Assembly (NCBI GenBank): GCA_903930665.1
Contig: CAIYZI010000413.1
Coordinates: 1-5,615, forward strand
From: an uncultured beta proteobacterium
Lineage (GTDB): Bacteria > Pseudomonadota > Gammaproteobacteria > Burkholderiales > Burkholderiaceae
Reading direction: 5' to 3'
DNA: 5,615 bases
The position numbers and the translations under genes were made by a program. Numbering within the stretch: position 1 is the first letter of the stretch; every line of letters starts with the position of its first letter. Below are positions 1 to 5,615 of this stretch, in pieces. The notes under the pieces are model-generated. The model made no database searches, had not been told where the DNA came from, and saw only the letters and a list, made by a program, of their open reading frames with translations.

Positions 1-722
1 ATTCCAGAGAGAGTCAAGGCTGCATGAAAGGCTTTTACCTGACTTAAACCATTTTGACCGGTATTCCCATCAAGAACTAGCAAAGTCTGGTGAGGCGCTC
101 CAGGAAGTGCCTTCCCGATGACGCGTTTAACCTTCTTCAGTTCTTCCATAAGGTGATCTTGGGTAGCAAGACGACCAGCGGTATCAATTATCAAAATATC
201 GCTTTTACGAGAAATAGCTGAATGGATCGCGTCGTGGGCAACTGCTGCTGCATCACCGCCTTCTTGGGCAATGACATCAACTTTATTGCGTCCACCCCAT
301 TCTTGTAGCTGATTGCGGGCAGCCGCTCTAAAAGTGTCGCCTGCTGCTAAAAGGACGGATTTACCTTGGGACTGAAACAACCTGCAAAGCTTGCCAATAG
401 TCGTTGTTTTACCAGCGCCATTTACCCCTATGACCAGCCAGACTTCTGGCTTGATCGATTCATTATGGCTATAAAGAGGGTTGGGTGAGGGTTCCAATAC
501 ATGTAAGAGAGTCGATACTTCTTGAATGAGGAGTTTTTGAAGATCTTCAGGGCTTGAGGCTTTTTCAGACTTAGCCGCCTTGCGTAATTTAGCAATCAGT
601 TGCTCGGTCGTGGGCATCCCCACATCACTTTGAATGAGAGATTCTTCTAGGGAATCGAACCAGGCCTCATCAGTCTGATTGGATTTAAACAGGGATCCGA
701 GGGTTTTACGTAGGCCGAACAT
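1..722 (-). CDS. ftsY: FtsY, signal recognition particle receptor GTPase (3' end cut off by window)
   Basis: FtsY is the membrane-associated SRP receptor. Its GTPase pairs with that of Ffh so that ribosomes making membrane proteins are handed to the SecYEG translocon. The 240 codons present cover the N domain and the first part of the G domain. I read an N-domain SLIQSDVG motif (residues 28-35), the P-loop GVNGAGKT (99-106), DTFRAA (129-134), DTAGR (180-184) and DGNTGQN (218-224), all typical of FtsY rather than Ffh. The guanine-specificity motif TKLD should follow just past the window edge. The start is the ATG at 720-722. Reading upstream in frame gives ATT, TCG, GTA, ATT and then a TAA at 735-737, so no earlier conventional start exists. 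The protein therefore lacks the long acidic A domain of E. coli FtsY and begins with a basic amphipathic stretch (MFGLRKTLGSLFK). No clear Shine-Dalgarno sequence precedes it. It is divergent from the M16 operon. Confidence 0.96.
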   Translation of the reverse strand, partial: MFGLRKTLGSLFKSNQTDEAWFDSLEESLIQSDVGMPTTEQLIAKLRKAAKSEKASSPEDLQKLLIQEVSTLLHVLEPSPNPLYSHNESIKPEVWLVIGVNGAGKTTTIGKLCRLFQSQGKSVLLAAGDTFRAAARNQLQEWGGRNKVDVIAQEGGDAAAVAHDAIHSAISRKSDILIIDTAGRLATQDHLMEELKKVKRVIGKALPGAPHQTLLVLDGNTGQNGLSQVKAFHAALTLSG

Positions 723-734
723 AATCGATACAAT
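705..734 (+). promoter_or_regulatory. Possible sigma70 promoter of the M16-rsmD-coaD run
   Basis: A TTTACG hexamer (705-710) lies 18 nt before TACAAT (729-734), a one-mismatch match to the -10 consensus. Transcription would begin near 741 and leave a leader of about 44 nt before the ATG at 785. The -35 element lies inside the 5' end of ftsY, as expected when the divergent gap is so short. On the other strand TTGATA is a good -35 match, but the -10 at the right spacing (TGTATC) is poor and almost touches the ftsY ATG, so I do not call an ftsY promoter. This is a by-eye consensus match only, in AT-rich sequence where chance matches are common. Confidence 0.3.
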
Positions 735-771
735 TTAAAACTTGCATCTTATCAATTAAATCTAGGAATAT

Positions 772-775
772 GGAG
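772..775 (+). promoter_or_regulatory. Ribosome binding site that decides the start of the first M16 gene
   Basis: GGAG at 772-775 is followed by 9 nt and then ATG at 785. The earlier in-frame ATG at 770 has only an AGGA (764-767) 2 nt before it, too close to work as a Shine-Dalgarno sequence, and the GGAG would lie inside the coding region. Starting at 785 also gives a conventional signal peptide start (Met-Arg-Ser-Lys and then a hydrophobic run). Confidence 0.6.
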
Positions 776-784
776 ATCTTACGG

Positions 785-2152
785 ATGCGCTCTAAATTTT
801 TCATTATTTCCCTTTCGCTATTATTGTGCTGCCAAGTGGTTATGGCCGCAGATACCAATGAGCAGGTCGATACGTATGAATATCAACTCTCCAATGGGAT
901 CAAGCTTATCGTGCGCGAAGATCATCGTGCGCCCACTGTAGCCCATATGGTTTGGTACCGTGCTGGCTCTATGGATGAGACCAATGGACGCACAGGCGCT
1001 GCTCATGTGCTTGAGCATATGATGTTTAAGGGTACTGATAAGGTAAAGGCTGGAGAATTTTCGCGCTTAGTTGCCGCAGTAGGTGGACGTGAAAACGCAT
1101 TTACTTCGCGCGATTACACAGCCTACTTTCAGCAGGTTGAAAAATCTAAGTTGGGTGATGTTGTGAAATTGGAGGCAGACCGTATGTCTAACCTCAATTT
1201 CGATGATGCAGAGTTCTCAAAAGAAATCCAAGTCATTATGGAAGAACGTCGTTTACGAACTGAAGACAACCCCTCTAGTCTGTTAAATGAATCCTTAATG
1301 GCGACCGCCTATATGAGTTCTCCGTATCGTCATCCTGTGATTGGTTGGATGAATGACCTAATGAATATGAAGGCGGTGGATGCTCGCAATTGGTATCAAA
1401 GTTGGTATACGCCAAATAACGCCACCGTTGTTATCAGTGGTGATGTTGATCCCTTGCAAACTTTACAGATGGTTGAAAAATATTACGGTGGGGCTGCTGC
1501 GCATACATTGCCAGTCCGTAAGCCCCAAGTAGAGCCTGAACAAAAGGGTGTGAAACAGGTTCAAGTAAAGGCACCGGCTGATAGCGCGCAATTGGTGATG
1601 GCTTGGAAAGCACCGACACTCAAGCCCAATACGATTGATGATCCTGAACCTTATGCGCTTGAACTTTTAGCTGCTGTTTTGGATGGCTATGACAATGCAC
1701 GTCTTAATCGGGTGCTTGTAAAGCAGGAGCGCGTGGCAAATGACATCAATGTTGGGTATGACATGATTTCTCGTGGACCTGAGTTATTTACGATTAGCGC
1801 GAGTATGGCAAAAGGAAAAACGGTTGCTCAAGCTCAAGCGAGTATTCGGAAAGCTTTGAATGAGGTCATAGAACATGGAGTTCTTGAATCTGAACTTAAG
1901 CGTATCAAAGTGAGAATTCTTTCAGAGCAAATTTATAAGCGAGACTCTATTTTTGGCCAAGCTATGGAAATCGGCACCATGGAAATGGCGGGATTTTCTT
2001 GGCGTGACATTGACCCAATCCTAGAAAGGATGCAATTGATTACTCCAGCTCAAGTGCAGGCCGCTGCCAGAAAATATTTAGTGGACGATGGCTTAACGAT
2101 TGCCACCTTAGATCCTCAGGCTCGTAAATCTACTGAGAAGGGGAATCAGTAA
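785..2152 (+). CDS. Secreted M16 family zinc metallopeptidase, catalytic subunit
   Basis: This is a 455-residue member of peptidase family M16 (pitrilysin / mitochondrial processing peptidase fold), of the roughly 50-kDa M16B size. Residues 1-21 form a signal peptide: a basic start, a hydrophobic core, and a Val-Met-Ala site for signal peptidase I, so the protein should act in the periplasm. The inverted zinc motif is intact as His74-Val-Leu-Glu77-His78. The third zinc ligand is most likely Glu154, 76 residues after His78, the same spacing as in yeast beta-MPP. The C-terminal half has the M16 fold, but where family members carry an Arg/Tyr substrate-binding pair it has a Lys-rich stretch without the Tyr. 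The downstream gene supplies that pair, and the two overlap as TAATG, so a heterodimer is inferred. The substrate is unknown; peptides or misfolded secreted proteins are likely. A longer version starting at ATG 770 is possible but less well supported. Confidence 0.93.
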   Translation: MRSKFFIISLSLLLCCQVVMAADTNEQVDTYEYQLSNGIKLIVREDHRAPTVAHMVWYRAGSMDETNGRTGAAHVLEHMMFKGTDKVKAGEFSRLVAAVGGRENAFTSRDYTAYFQQVEKSKLGDVVKLEADRMSNLNFDDAEFSKEIQVIMEERRLRTEDNPSSLLNESLMATAYMSSPYRHPVIGWMNDLMNMKAVDARNWYQSWYTPNNATVVISGDVDPLQTLQMVEKYYGGAAAHTLPVRKPQVEPEQKGVKQVQVKAPADSAQLVMAWKAPTLKPNTIDDPEPYALELLAAVLDGYDNARLNRVLVKQERVANDINVGYDMISRGPELFTISASMAKGKTVAQAQASIRKALNEVIEHGVLESELKRIKVRILSEQIYKRDSIFGQAMEIGTMEMAGFSWRDIDPILERMQLITPAQVQAAARKYLVDDGLTIATLDPQARKSTEKGNQ

Positions 2153-3489
2153 TGAAAGCAGTTAAGCAAATTCTTTTGACTGCATCATTGGCGCTTGGGC
2201 TGTTCCAGTCGGCTCAAGCTATTTTGCCAATAGAAAAGTTAGATTCAGTAAAGGGTGCTAAAGCATATTTAGTACAAACCAAAGCCTTACCCATAGTAGA
2301 TATTGAAGTTAGTATTGATGCGGGCGATCGTTATGATCCCATGGGAAAAAGTGGTCTTTCATCGATGACTGCTGAACTTATGAGCTTTGGTGTGAAATCA
2401 AACCAGGGTGTGTTGGGTGAAGCGCAAATCGCTGATGAAATTGCTGATCTTGGTGCGAATATTGGGGTATCAGTTAGTGGCGAGCGTGCCACTATGCGTA
2501 TTCGAAGTCTAAGCAGAAAAGATTTGCGTGATCGCGCAGTGCTACTTGCATCCCTGATGCTGAGTTCGCCAACTTATGATGAAAAAATTCTCGAGCGTGA
2601 GAAACAGAGATCTATTACAGGATTGCTTGAGGCTCAAACAAAACCTGAGTTTGTATTAGAGCGGCGCTTTAATAAGGCTGTTTATGGGAACTACCCTTTG
2701 GCCAATTCCCCGAGTGTGAAATCTATTGATGCAGTGACAACGGGTGATTTGAAAAAATTCCACAAACAGTTTTATCGAGGTGATCGAATGATCATCAGTA
2801 TTGTTGGGGATGTGACATCTGCAGAGGCGTCGGAAATAGCTCAAGCTCTGTTGAAGGGGGTTCCAGAATCTGGAGATGCAATTTCCCCGCTTCCAAAATT
2901 TGAACGTTCGCCAGTTGAGCCACTAGCACAACGCGAAATCGATATTCCTTTTGATTCCCAGCAAGCACACATTGCAATGGGTATGTCTGCTATCACTCGT
3001 GACAATCCTGATTACTTCCCCTTAATGGTTGGTAACTATGTTTTAGGTGGTGGCGGCTTTGTGTCGCGCCTCATGTCTGAAGTACGCGAACAGCGTGGTC
3101 TTGCATATAGTGTTTTTAGTTACTTTGCACCAGGAAAAGATGCTGGCATTTTTCAAGCGGGCTTGCAAACTAAAAATGATCAAGCCACTTTGGCGCTTGA
3201 AGTAATGAGCACGACAATGGCAAAATTTATCGAGAATGGCGCAACGCCTGCTGAGCTTGCCGCTGCTAAGGACAATTTGATTAATGGTTTTCCATTGCGT
3301 ATTGATAACAATCGCAAATTGCTAGATAACGTTTCTTCTATTGCTTGGAATGGATTGCCACTGGATACTTTGGAGACATGGACTAGTAAAGTACAGGCTG
3401 TTACTTTGGAGCAAATAAAAGCAGCCTTCCAAAAATACTTATCGATGGATCGCATGAAGATTGTCGTGGTAGGGGGTCAAAATAAATAA
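2152..3489 (+). CDS. Secreted M16 family peptidase-like subunit without zinc site
   Basis: This 445-residue M16-fold protein begins with a clear signal peptide: Met-Lys-Ala-Val-Lys, a hydrophobic core, and Ala-Gln-Ala at 21-23 for signal peptidase I. Where the HxxEH motif should be it has Ser71-Met-Thr-Ala-Glu75, so it cannot bind catalytic zinc. It keeps the family's Arg/Tyr pair in the C-terminal domain (Arg312 and Tyr319 within VREQRGLAYSV), with the 7-residue spacing of Arg824/Tyr831 in insulin-degrading enzyme, where these residues grip the substrate backbone. It is thus the complement of the preceding gene, much like the two-gene heterodimeric M16 peptidase known from Sphingomonas. Its ATG overlaps the upstream TAA by one base, with AAGGGG (2138-2143) 8 nt ahead, so translation is probably coupled and subunit amounts matched. 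Its last codons hold the ribosome binding site of rsmD. Confidence 0.93.
   Translation: MKAVKQILLTASLALGLFQSAQAILPIEKLDSVKGAKAYLVQTKALPIVDIEVSIDAGDRYDPMGKSGLSSMTAELMSFGVKSNQGVLGEAQIADEIADLGANIGVSVSGERATMRIRSLSRKDLRDRAVLLASLMLSSPTYDEKILEREKQRSITGLLEAQTKPEFVLERRFNKAVYGNYPLANSPSVKSIDAVTTGDLKKFHKQFYRGDRMIISIVGDVTSAEASEIAQALLKGVPESGDAISPLPKFERSPVEPLAQREIDIPFDSQQAHIAMGMSAITRDNPDYFPLMVGNYVLGGGGFVSRLMSEVREQRGLAYSVFSYFAPGKDAGIFQAGLQTKNDQATLALEVMSTTMAKFIENGATPAELAAAKDNLINGFPLRIDNNRKLLDNVSSIAWNGLPLDTLETWTSKVQAVTLEQIKAAFQKYLSMDRMKIVVVGGQNK
3471..3476 (+). promoter_or_regulatory. Shine-Dalgarno sequence for rsmD inside the end of the M16 gene
   Basis: AGGGGG can pair along all six bases with the anti-Shine-Dalgarno CCUCCU, using one G-U wobble. 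It ends 5 nt before an ATA codon at 3482-3484 that is in frame with rsmD. No comparable site precedes the TTG at 3593. This placement is the main sequence argument for translation beginning near 3482. Confidence 0.5.
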
Positions 3490-4120
3490 GCTTCTCAAAA
3501 AAACTATCGCCCGATCTCATAGCCACCGCAACGAACCCCCTAAAAAAGTTCGTATTATTGGCGGAGTTTGGCGCAGCCGTTTATTAACAGTATTGGATCT
3601 GCCTGGACTTCGTCCGAGCACTGATCGCGTTAGAGAGACCTTATTTAATTGGTTGGGCCAAGATTTAAGTGGAATGCGTTGTTTGGATATCTTTGCAGGC
3701 ACCGGCGCCTTAGGCTTTGAGGCTGCCTCTCGACATGCTCAAGCAGCTGTGCTGGTAGAAAAGGATAAAAAAGCCCATGCAAATCTGTTGGCAAACTTTG
3801 CTTTACTGCAATCTACTCCTGCCCCAGGATCTGTAGAGATTATTCATGGAGATGGTTTGGAGTTTTTAAAGCGACAAGCCAATCAATCTTGTGACTTAAT
3901 CTTTATTGATCCCCCTTTTCAGGATGAGATGCTCTTTAAACAGGCAGTAATTGAGGCAGCTCGAGTTTGTGATGATCGTGCTGGCGGAGGGATTTATATT
4001 GAGTTTCCTGCTGCTCGCACCCGCGAGGATGTAGAAGCCCTTCTTCCAGAATGGCATTGTGGAAAGTACCTAGAGGCTGGTCAGGTAAAAGCCTGCCTAT
4101 TCCGTAGCAGAAGAGGCTAA
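3482..4120 (+). CDS. rsmD: RsmD, 16S rRNA (guanine(966)-N2)-methyltransferase, with a probable ATA start
   Basis: RsmD methylates the exocyclic amine of G966 in 16S rRNA on assembling 30S subunits, using S-adenosylmethionine. Numbering from the ATA at 3482 (212 residues; E. coli RsmD is about 198), I see the N-terminal family motif RIIGGVWRSR (24-33), RPSTDRVRETLFNW (44-57), the SAM-binding loop DIFAGTGALGF (69-79), an acidic EKD (93-95) and the catalytic DPPF (143-146). The start is unusual. The frame is open back to a TAG at 3470-3472, yet it contains no ATG or GTG, and the first TTG (3593) would cut off the conserved RIIGG motif and has no Shine-Dalgarno sequence. ATA at 3482 has a strong one 5 nt upstream and gives an 8-bp overlap with the M16 gene. 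ATC 3506 or ATT 3554/3557 are weaker choices. The function is secure; the exact 5' end is not. Confidence 0.88.
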   Translation: MNKLLKKTIARSHSHRNEPPKKVRIIGGVWRSRLLTVLDLPGLRPSTDRVRETLFNWLGQDLSGMRCLDIFAGTGALGFEAASRHAQAAVLVEKDKKAHANLLANFALLQSTPAPGSVEIIHGDGLEFLKRQANQSCDLIFIDPPFQDEMLFKQAVIEAARVCDDRAGGGIYIEFPAARTREDVEALLPEWHCGKYLEAGQVKACLFRSRRG

Positions 4121-4156
4121 ACTCTTGCCTGTAGCTGATAAAGCCCTAGGAGACTT

Positions 4157-4651
4157 ATGACTATCGCTGTATACCCAGGAACATTTGATCCATTTACTCG
4201 TGGTCATGAGGATTTAGTTCGTCGCGCATCCAGCATTTTTGGGCAATTGATTGTTGGCGTAGCCGATAGTCGTAGCAAGCATCCATTCTTTACCTTAGAA
4301 GAGCGCATTGAGATTGGCAAAGAAGTTTTAGGCCATTATTCCAATGTCAAAATTGTTGGTTTCTCGGGTTTGCTGAAGGATTTTGCACGGGAGCATAATG
4401 CTCGCGTTATTGTTCGTGGTTTGCGTGCGGTCTCTGATTTTGAATACGAGTTTCAGATGGCGGGTATGAATCGCTACCTCTTGCCTGATGTTGAAACTTT
4501 ATTTCTGCCGCCATCAGATCAATATCAATTTATCTCTGGAACGTTTGTACGTGAAATCGCCTCAATGGGCGGTGACGTGAGTAAATTTGTTTTCCCATCT
4601 GTGGAAAAGTGGTTGGCAAAGAAAGTCATTGTGCCAAAGCAAGATAAATAA
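4157..4651 (+). CDS. coaD: CoaD, phosphopantetheine adenylyltransferase
   Basis: CoaD transfers AMP from ATP to 4'-phosphopantetheine, giving dephospho-CoA and pyrophosphate. This is the penultimate step of coenzyme A synthesis and takes place in the cytoplasm. The 164-residue protein is of normal length for the family and carries the nucleotidyltransferase TxGH signature as Thr14-Arg-Gly-His17, with the conserved GTFDP just before it (Thr9 matches E. coli Thr10). Lys41, Arg87 and Arg90 match E. coli Lys42, Arg88 and Arg91. The second nucleotide-binding motif reads ISGTFVRE (126-133) instead of ISST/ISSS; as I recall, ISGT is also found in Burkholderia CoaD, so I regard it as lineage-typical. 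AGGAG (4148-4152) lies 4 nt before the ATG. The gap to rsmD is 36 nt with no terminator, so the two are probably cotranscribed. The gene ends in tandem stops, TAA followed directly by TAG. Confidence 0.98.
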   Translation: MTIAVYPGTFDPFTRGHEDLVRRASSIFGQLIVGVADSRSKHPFFTLEERIEIGKEVLGHYSNVKIVGFSGLLKDFAREHNARVIVRGLRAVSDFEYEFQMAGMNRYLLPDVETLFLPPSDQYQFISGTFVREIASMGGDVSKFVFPSVEKWLAKKVIVPKQDK

Positions 4652-4672
4652 TAGGTTTTGTAAAAAAGTGCC

Positions 4673-4939
4673 ATGGCTTTATTGATTACGGATGAATGCA
4701 TTAACTGCGATGTATGTGAGCCAGAGTGTCCAAACGATGCCATCTATATGGGTTTGGAGATTTACGAAATCGATCCCAATAAGTGCACAGAGTGTGTGGG
4801 GCACTATGATGTGCCACAGTGTTGCCAAGTCTGTCCTGTTGACTGTATTCCCCTCAATCCTGCTTTTGTCGAGTCAAAAGAGCAGTTAATGGCTAAATAT
4901 CATCTATTAACTGCGGCAAACAAGGTTAAATTTAAGTAG
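4673..4939 (+). CDS. yfhL: YfhL-type 2[4Fe-4S] ferredoxin
   Basis: This 88-residue, cysteine-rich acidic protein closely resembles E. coli YfhL and the Allochromatium-type low-potential ferredoxins, carrying two [4Fe-4S] clusters and moving single electrons in the cytoplasm. The first cysteine block is Cys9-x2-Cys12-x2-Cys15-x3-Cys19; the second is Cys38-x2-Cys41-x8-Cys50-x3-Cys54. The 8-residue loop and the C-terminal helical tail after Cys58 mark this subfamily. By analogy, cluster I uses Cys9, 12, 15 and 54 and cluster II uses Cys19, 38, 41 and 50, leaving Cys51 and Cys58 free. Cys51, directly next to Cys50, is absent from the relatives I can recall. The ATG is 21 nt after the coaD stop, with only a weak ribosome binding site. 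The 3' end overlaps the convergent pth gene. The redox partner cannot be told from this context. Confidence 0.95.
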   Translation: MALLITDECINCDVCEPECPNDAIYMGLEIYEIDPNKCTECVGHYDVPQCCQVCPVDCIPLNPAFVESKEQLMAKYHLLTAANKVKFK

Positions 4940-5525
4940 CCTTAGAGTGCAGCTCAAGCATTGCTGATTGTGTTTCACCCTTTAAAAATAAGGGGAGAAT
5001 TTGTAGGCCATTAGCAATGCTGGTATCAATGAGTTTTTGCTCTGAAGCTTGAGGTCTTCTTAATACATAGTCCGCTACATCCATAGGGCGTCCGTCGCCA
5101 GATAAATCACGTGGGTGTCCAATACCAAGTCGTAGGCGCCAGTACTCAGGGGTTCCAAGATGGGCCTGTATATCTTTTAGGCCATTATGGCCACCAGTTC
5201 CACCACCAAGCTTGATACGCGCGGTGCCAGGCTTAAGATCCAGTTCATCCTGTACTACTAGAACATCTTTAGGCAAGATTTTATGAAAACGACACAAGGC
5301 ACCAACAGACTGTCCACTGAGGTTCATGTAAGTGCTAGGTTTGAGTAGCCAGAGATCTTCAGATTCCCATTTGGCTTTTGCTGCTTTCCCATGAAAGCGC
5401 TTTTCAGTTTCGAATTTGGTACCCAATTGTTTTGCCAGCGCATCAACAAACCAGAATCCTGCATTGTGACGATCGTATTCGTGATCATCACCTGGGTTAC
5501 CTAGGCCAACAATTAATTTAGTCAT
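4932..5525 (-). CDS. pth: Pth, peptidyl-tRNA hydrolase
   Basis: Pth cleaves the ester bond of peptidyl-tRNAs that fall off ribosomes early, recycling the tRNA. It is essential in the bacteria where this has been tested. The 197-residue protein matches the bacterial family in length and keeps the active-site residues at E. coli numbering: Asn10 in GLGNPG, catalytic His20 in RHNAG, Asn68 in YMNLSG, Asp93 in VVQDELD, and Asn114 in GGGTGGHNGLKD. The start at 5523-5525 puts GLGNPG at its usual place, but the leader (TCTCATC before ATG) has no Shine-Dalgarno sequence. Upstream on this strand a terminator closes another gene, by common betaproteobacterial gene order perhaps rplY, which is outside the window. 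pth therefore needs its own promoter or readthrough. Its last 8 bp overlap the end of the ferredoxin gene on the other strand. Confidence 0.98.
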   Translation of the reverse strand: MTKLIVGLGNPGDDHEYDRHNAGFWFVDALAKQLGTKFETEKRFHGKAAKAKWESEDLWLLKPSTYMNLSGQSVGALCRFHKILPKDVLVVQDELDLKPGTARIKLGGGTGGHNGLKDIQAHLGTPEYWRLRLGIGHPRDLSGDGRPMDVADYVLRRPQASEQKLIDTSIANGLQILPLFLKGETQSAMLELHSKAT

Positions 5526-5556
5526 GATGAGAGTGTAAAGATAAAAGCGTTTCTAC

Positions 5557-5582
5557 AAAAAAGAAAACCCGCCTTAGCGGGT
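5557..5582 (-). terminator. Intrinsic terminator of a gene upstream of pth
   Basis: On the minus strand, ACCCGC-TAAG-GCGGGT forms a 6-bp GC-rich stem with a 4-nt loop (plus-strand 5567-5582), followed directly by TTTTCTTTTTT, a U-rich tract. The tract lies on the minus strand only, so orientation is clear. It should end a transcript entering from beyond 5615. Positions 5583-5615 are probably that gene's 3' end or untranslated tail; a minus-strand TGA falls at 5613-5615, but I cannot assign it. Between the terminator and the pth start (5526-5556) is an AT-rich stretch without a clear promoter. Confidence 0.8.
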
Positions 5583-5615
5583 CTTCTGATGTGCAAAGTA
5601 TGCAGCTTTAAATCA

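Noticed and set aside
785..860. A lipoprotein signal in the first M16 protein, because the hydrophobic core contains Leu-Leu-Leu-Cys-Cys.
   Set aside because: The residue before the cysteine is Leu rather than Gly, Ala or Ser, and a good signal peptidase I site (Val-Met-Ala) follows a few residues later.
3180..3455. A 91-codon minus-strand open frame inside the second M16 gene, plus other short antisense or out-of-frame frames at 821-1018, 1434-1619, 2656-2844, 2795-2977, 3517-3702, 4525-4743 and 4692-4889.
   Set aside because: Each lies over a well-recognised gene in another frame, and none shows a recognisable domain, so they are shadows of the real coding regions.
3469..3600. A programmed +1 frameshift fusing the second M16 protein to RsmD, which would explain the missing rsmD start codon.
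   Set aside because: The frames do overlap, but a fusion would tie a cytoplasmic rRNA methyltransferase to a protein with a signal peptide. No recognised +1 slippery site is present, and a well-placed Shine-Dalgarno sequence before ATA is a simpler explanation.
4532..4558. CoaD carries ISGT instead of ISST/ISSS in its nucleotide-binding motif, which first looked like a damaged active site.
   Set aside because: As I recall, Burkholderia CoaD has the same ISGT, and the TxGH motif and basic residues are intact, so this is probably normal for the lineage.
5583..5615. A partial minus-strand gene such as rplY at the right edge.
   Set aside because: The terminator implies a gene beyond the window, but fewer than 35 bases are visible and no reading frame can be assigned.

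Overview
This is an ordinary stretch of core chromosome from a Gram-negative betaproteobacterium, most likely a low-GC member of the Burkholderiales such as Polynucleobacter. The assignment is inferred from remembered family sequences (CoaD, the YfhL-type ferredoxin and RsmD read like Burkholderiales versions with AT-richer codons) and from the gene order ftsY / two M16 peptidases / rsmD / coaD / ferredoxin / pth. No database search was possible. I see no mobile element, CRISPR array, tRNA, rRNA or tandem repeat.

Layout. Positions 1-722 (minus) hold the N-terminal 240 residues of FtsY, the signal recognition particle receptor; its 3' end lies outside the window. A short AT-rich divergent gap separates it from a five-gene plus-strand run: two secreted M16 peptidase-family subunits (785-2152 and 2152-3489, joined by a TAATG overlap), rsmD (best read as 3482-4120, 16S rRNA m2G966 methyltransferase), coaD (4157-4651, phosphopantetheine adenylyltransferase) and a YfhL-type 2[4Fe-4S] ferredoxin (4673-4939). 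The run meets a minus-strand pth gene (4932-5525, peptidyl-tRNA hydrolase) tail to tail with an 8-bp overlap. A minus-strand intrinsic terminator at 5557-5582 closes an upstream gene that is not in the window.

How the genes relate. Most are housekeeping: protein targeting (ftsY), ribosome modification (rsmD), coenzyme A synthesis (coaD), electron transfer (ferredoxin) and peptidyl-tRNA recycling (pth). The two M16 proteins are complementary halves: the first keeps the HxxEH zinc site, while the second has lost it but keeps the Arg/Tyr substrate-binding pair. They should work as a periplasmic heterodimer.

The most notable observation is that rsmD has no ATG, GTG or TTG upstream of its conserved N-terminal motif. 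The best-placed start is an ATA codon 5 nt behind a strong Shine-Dalgarno sequence inside the end of the preceding gene. I found no sign of a new multi-gene system here.
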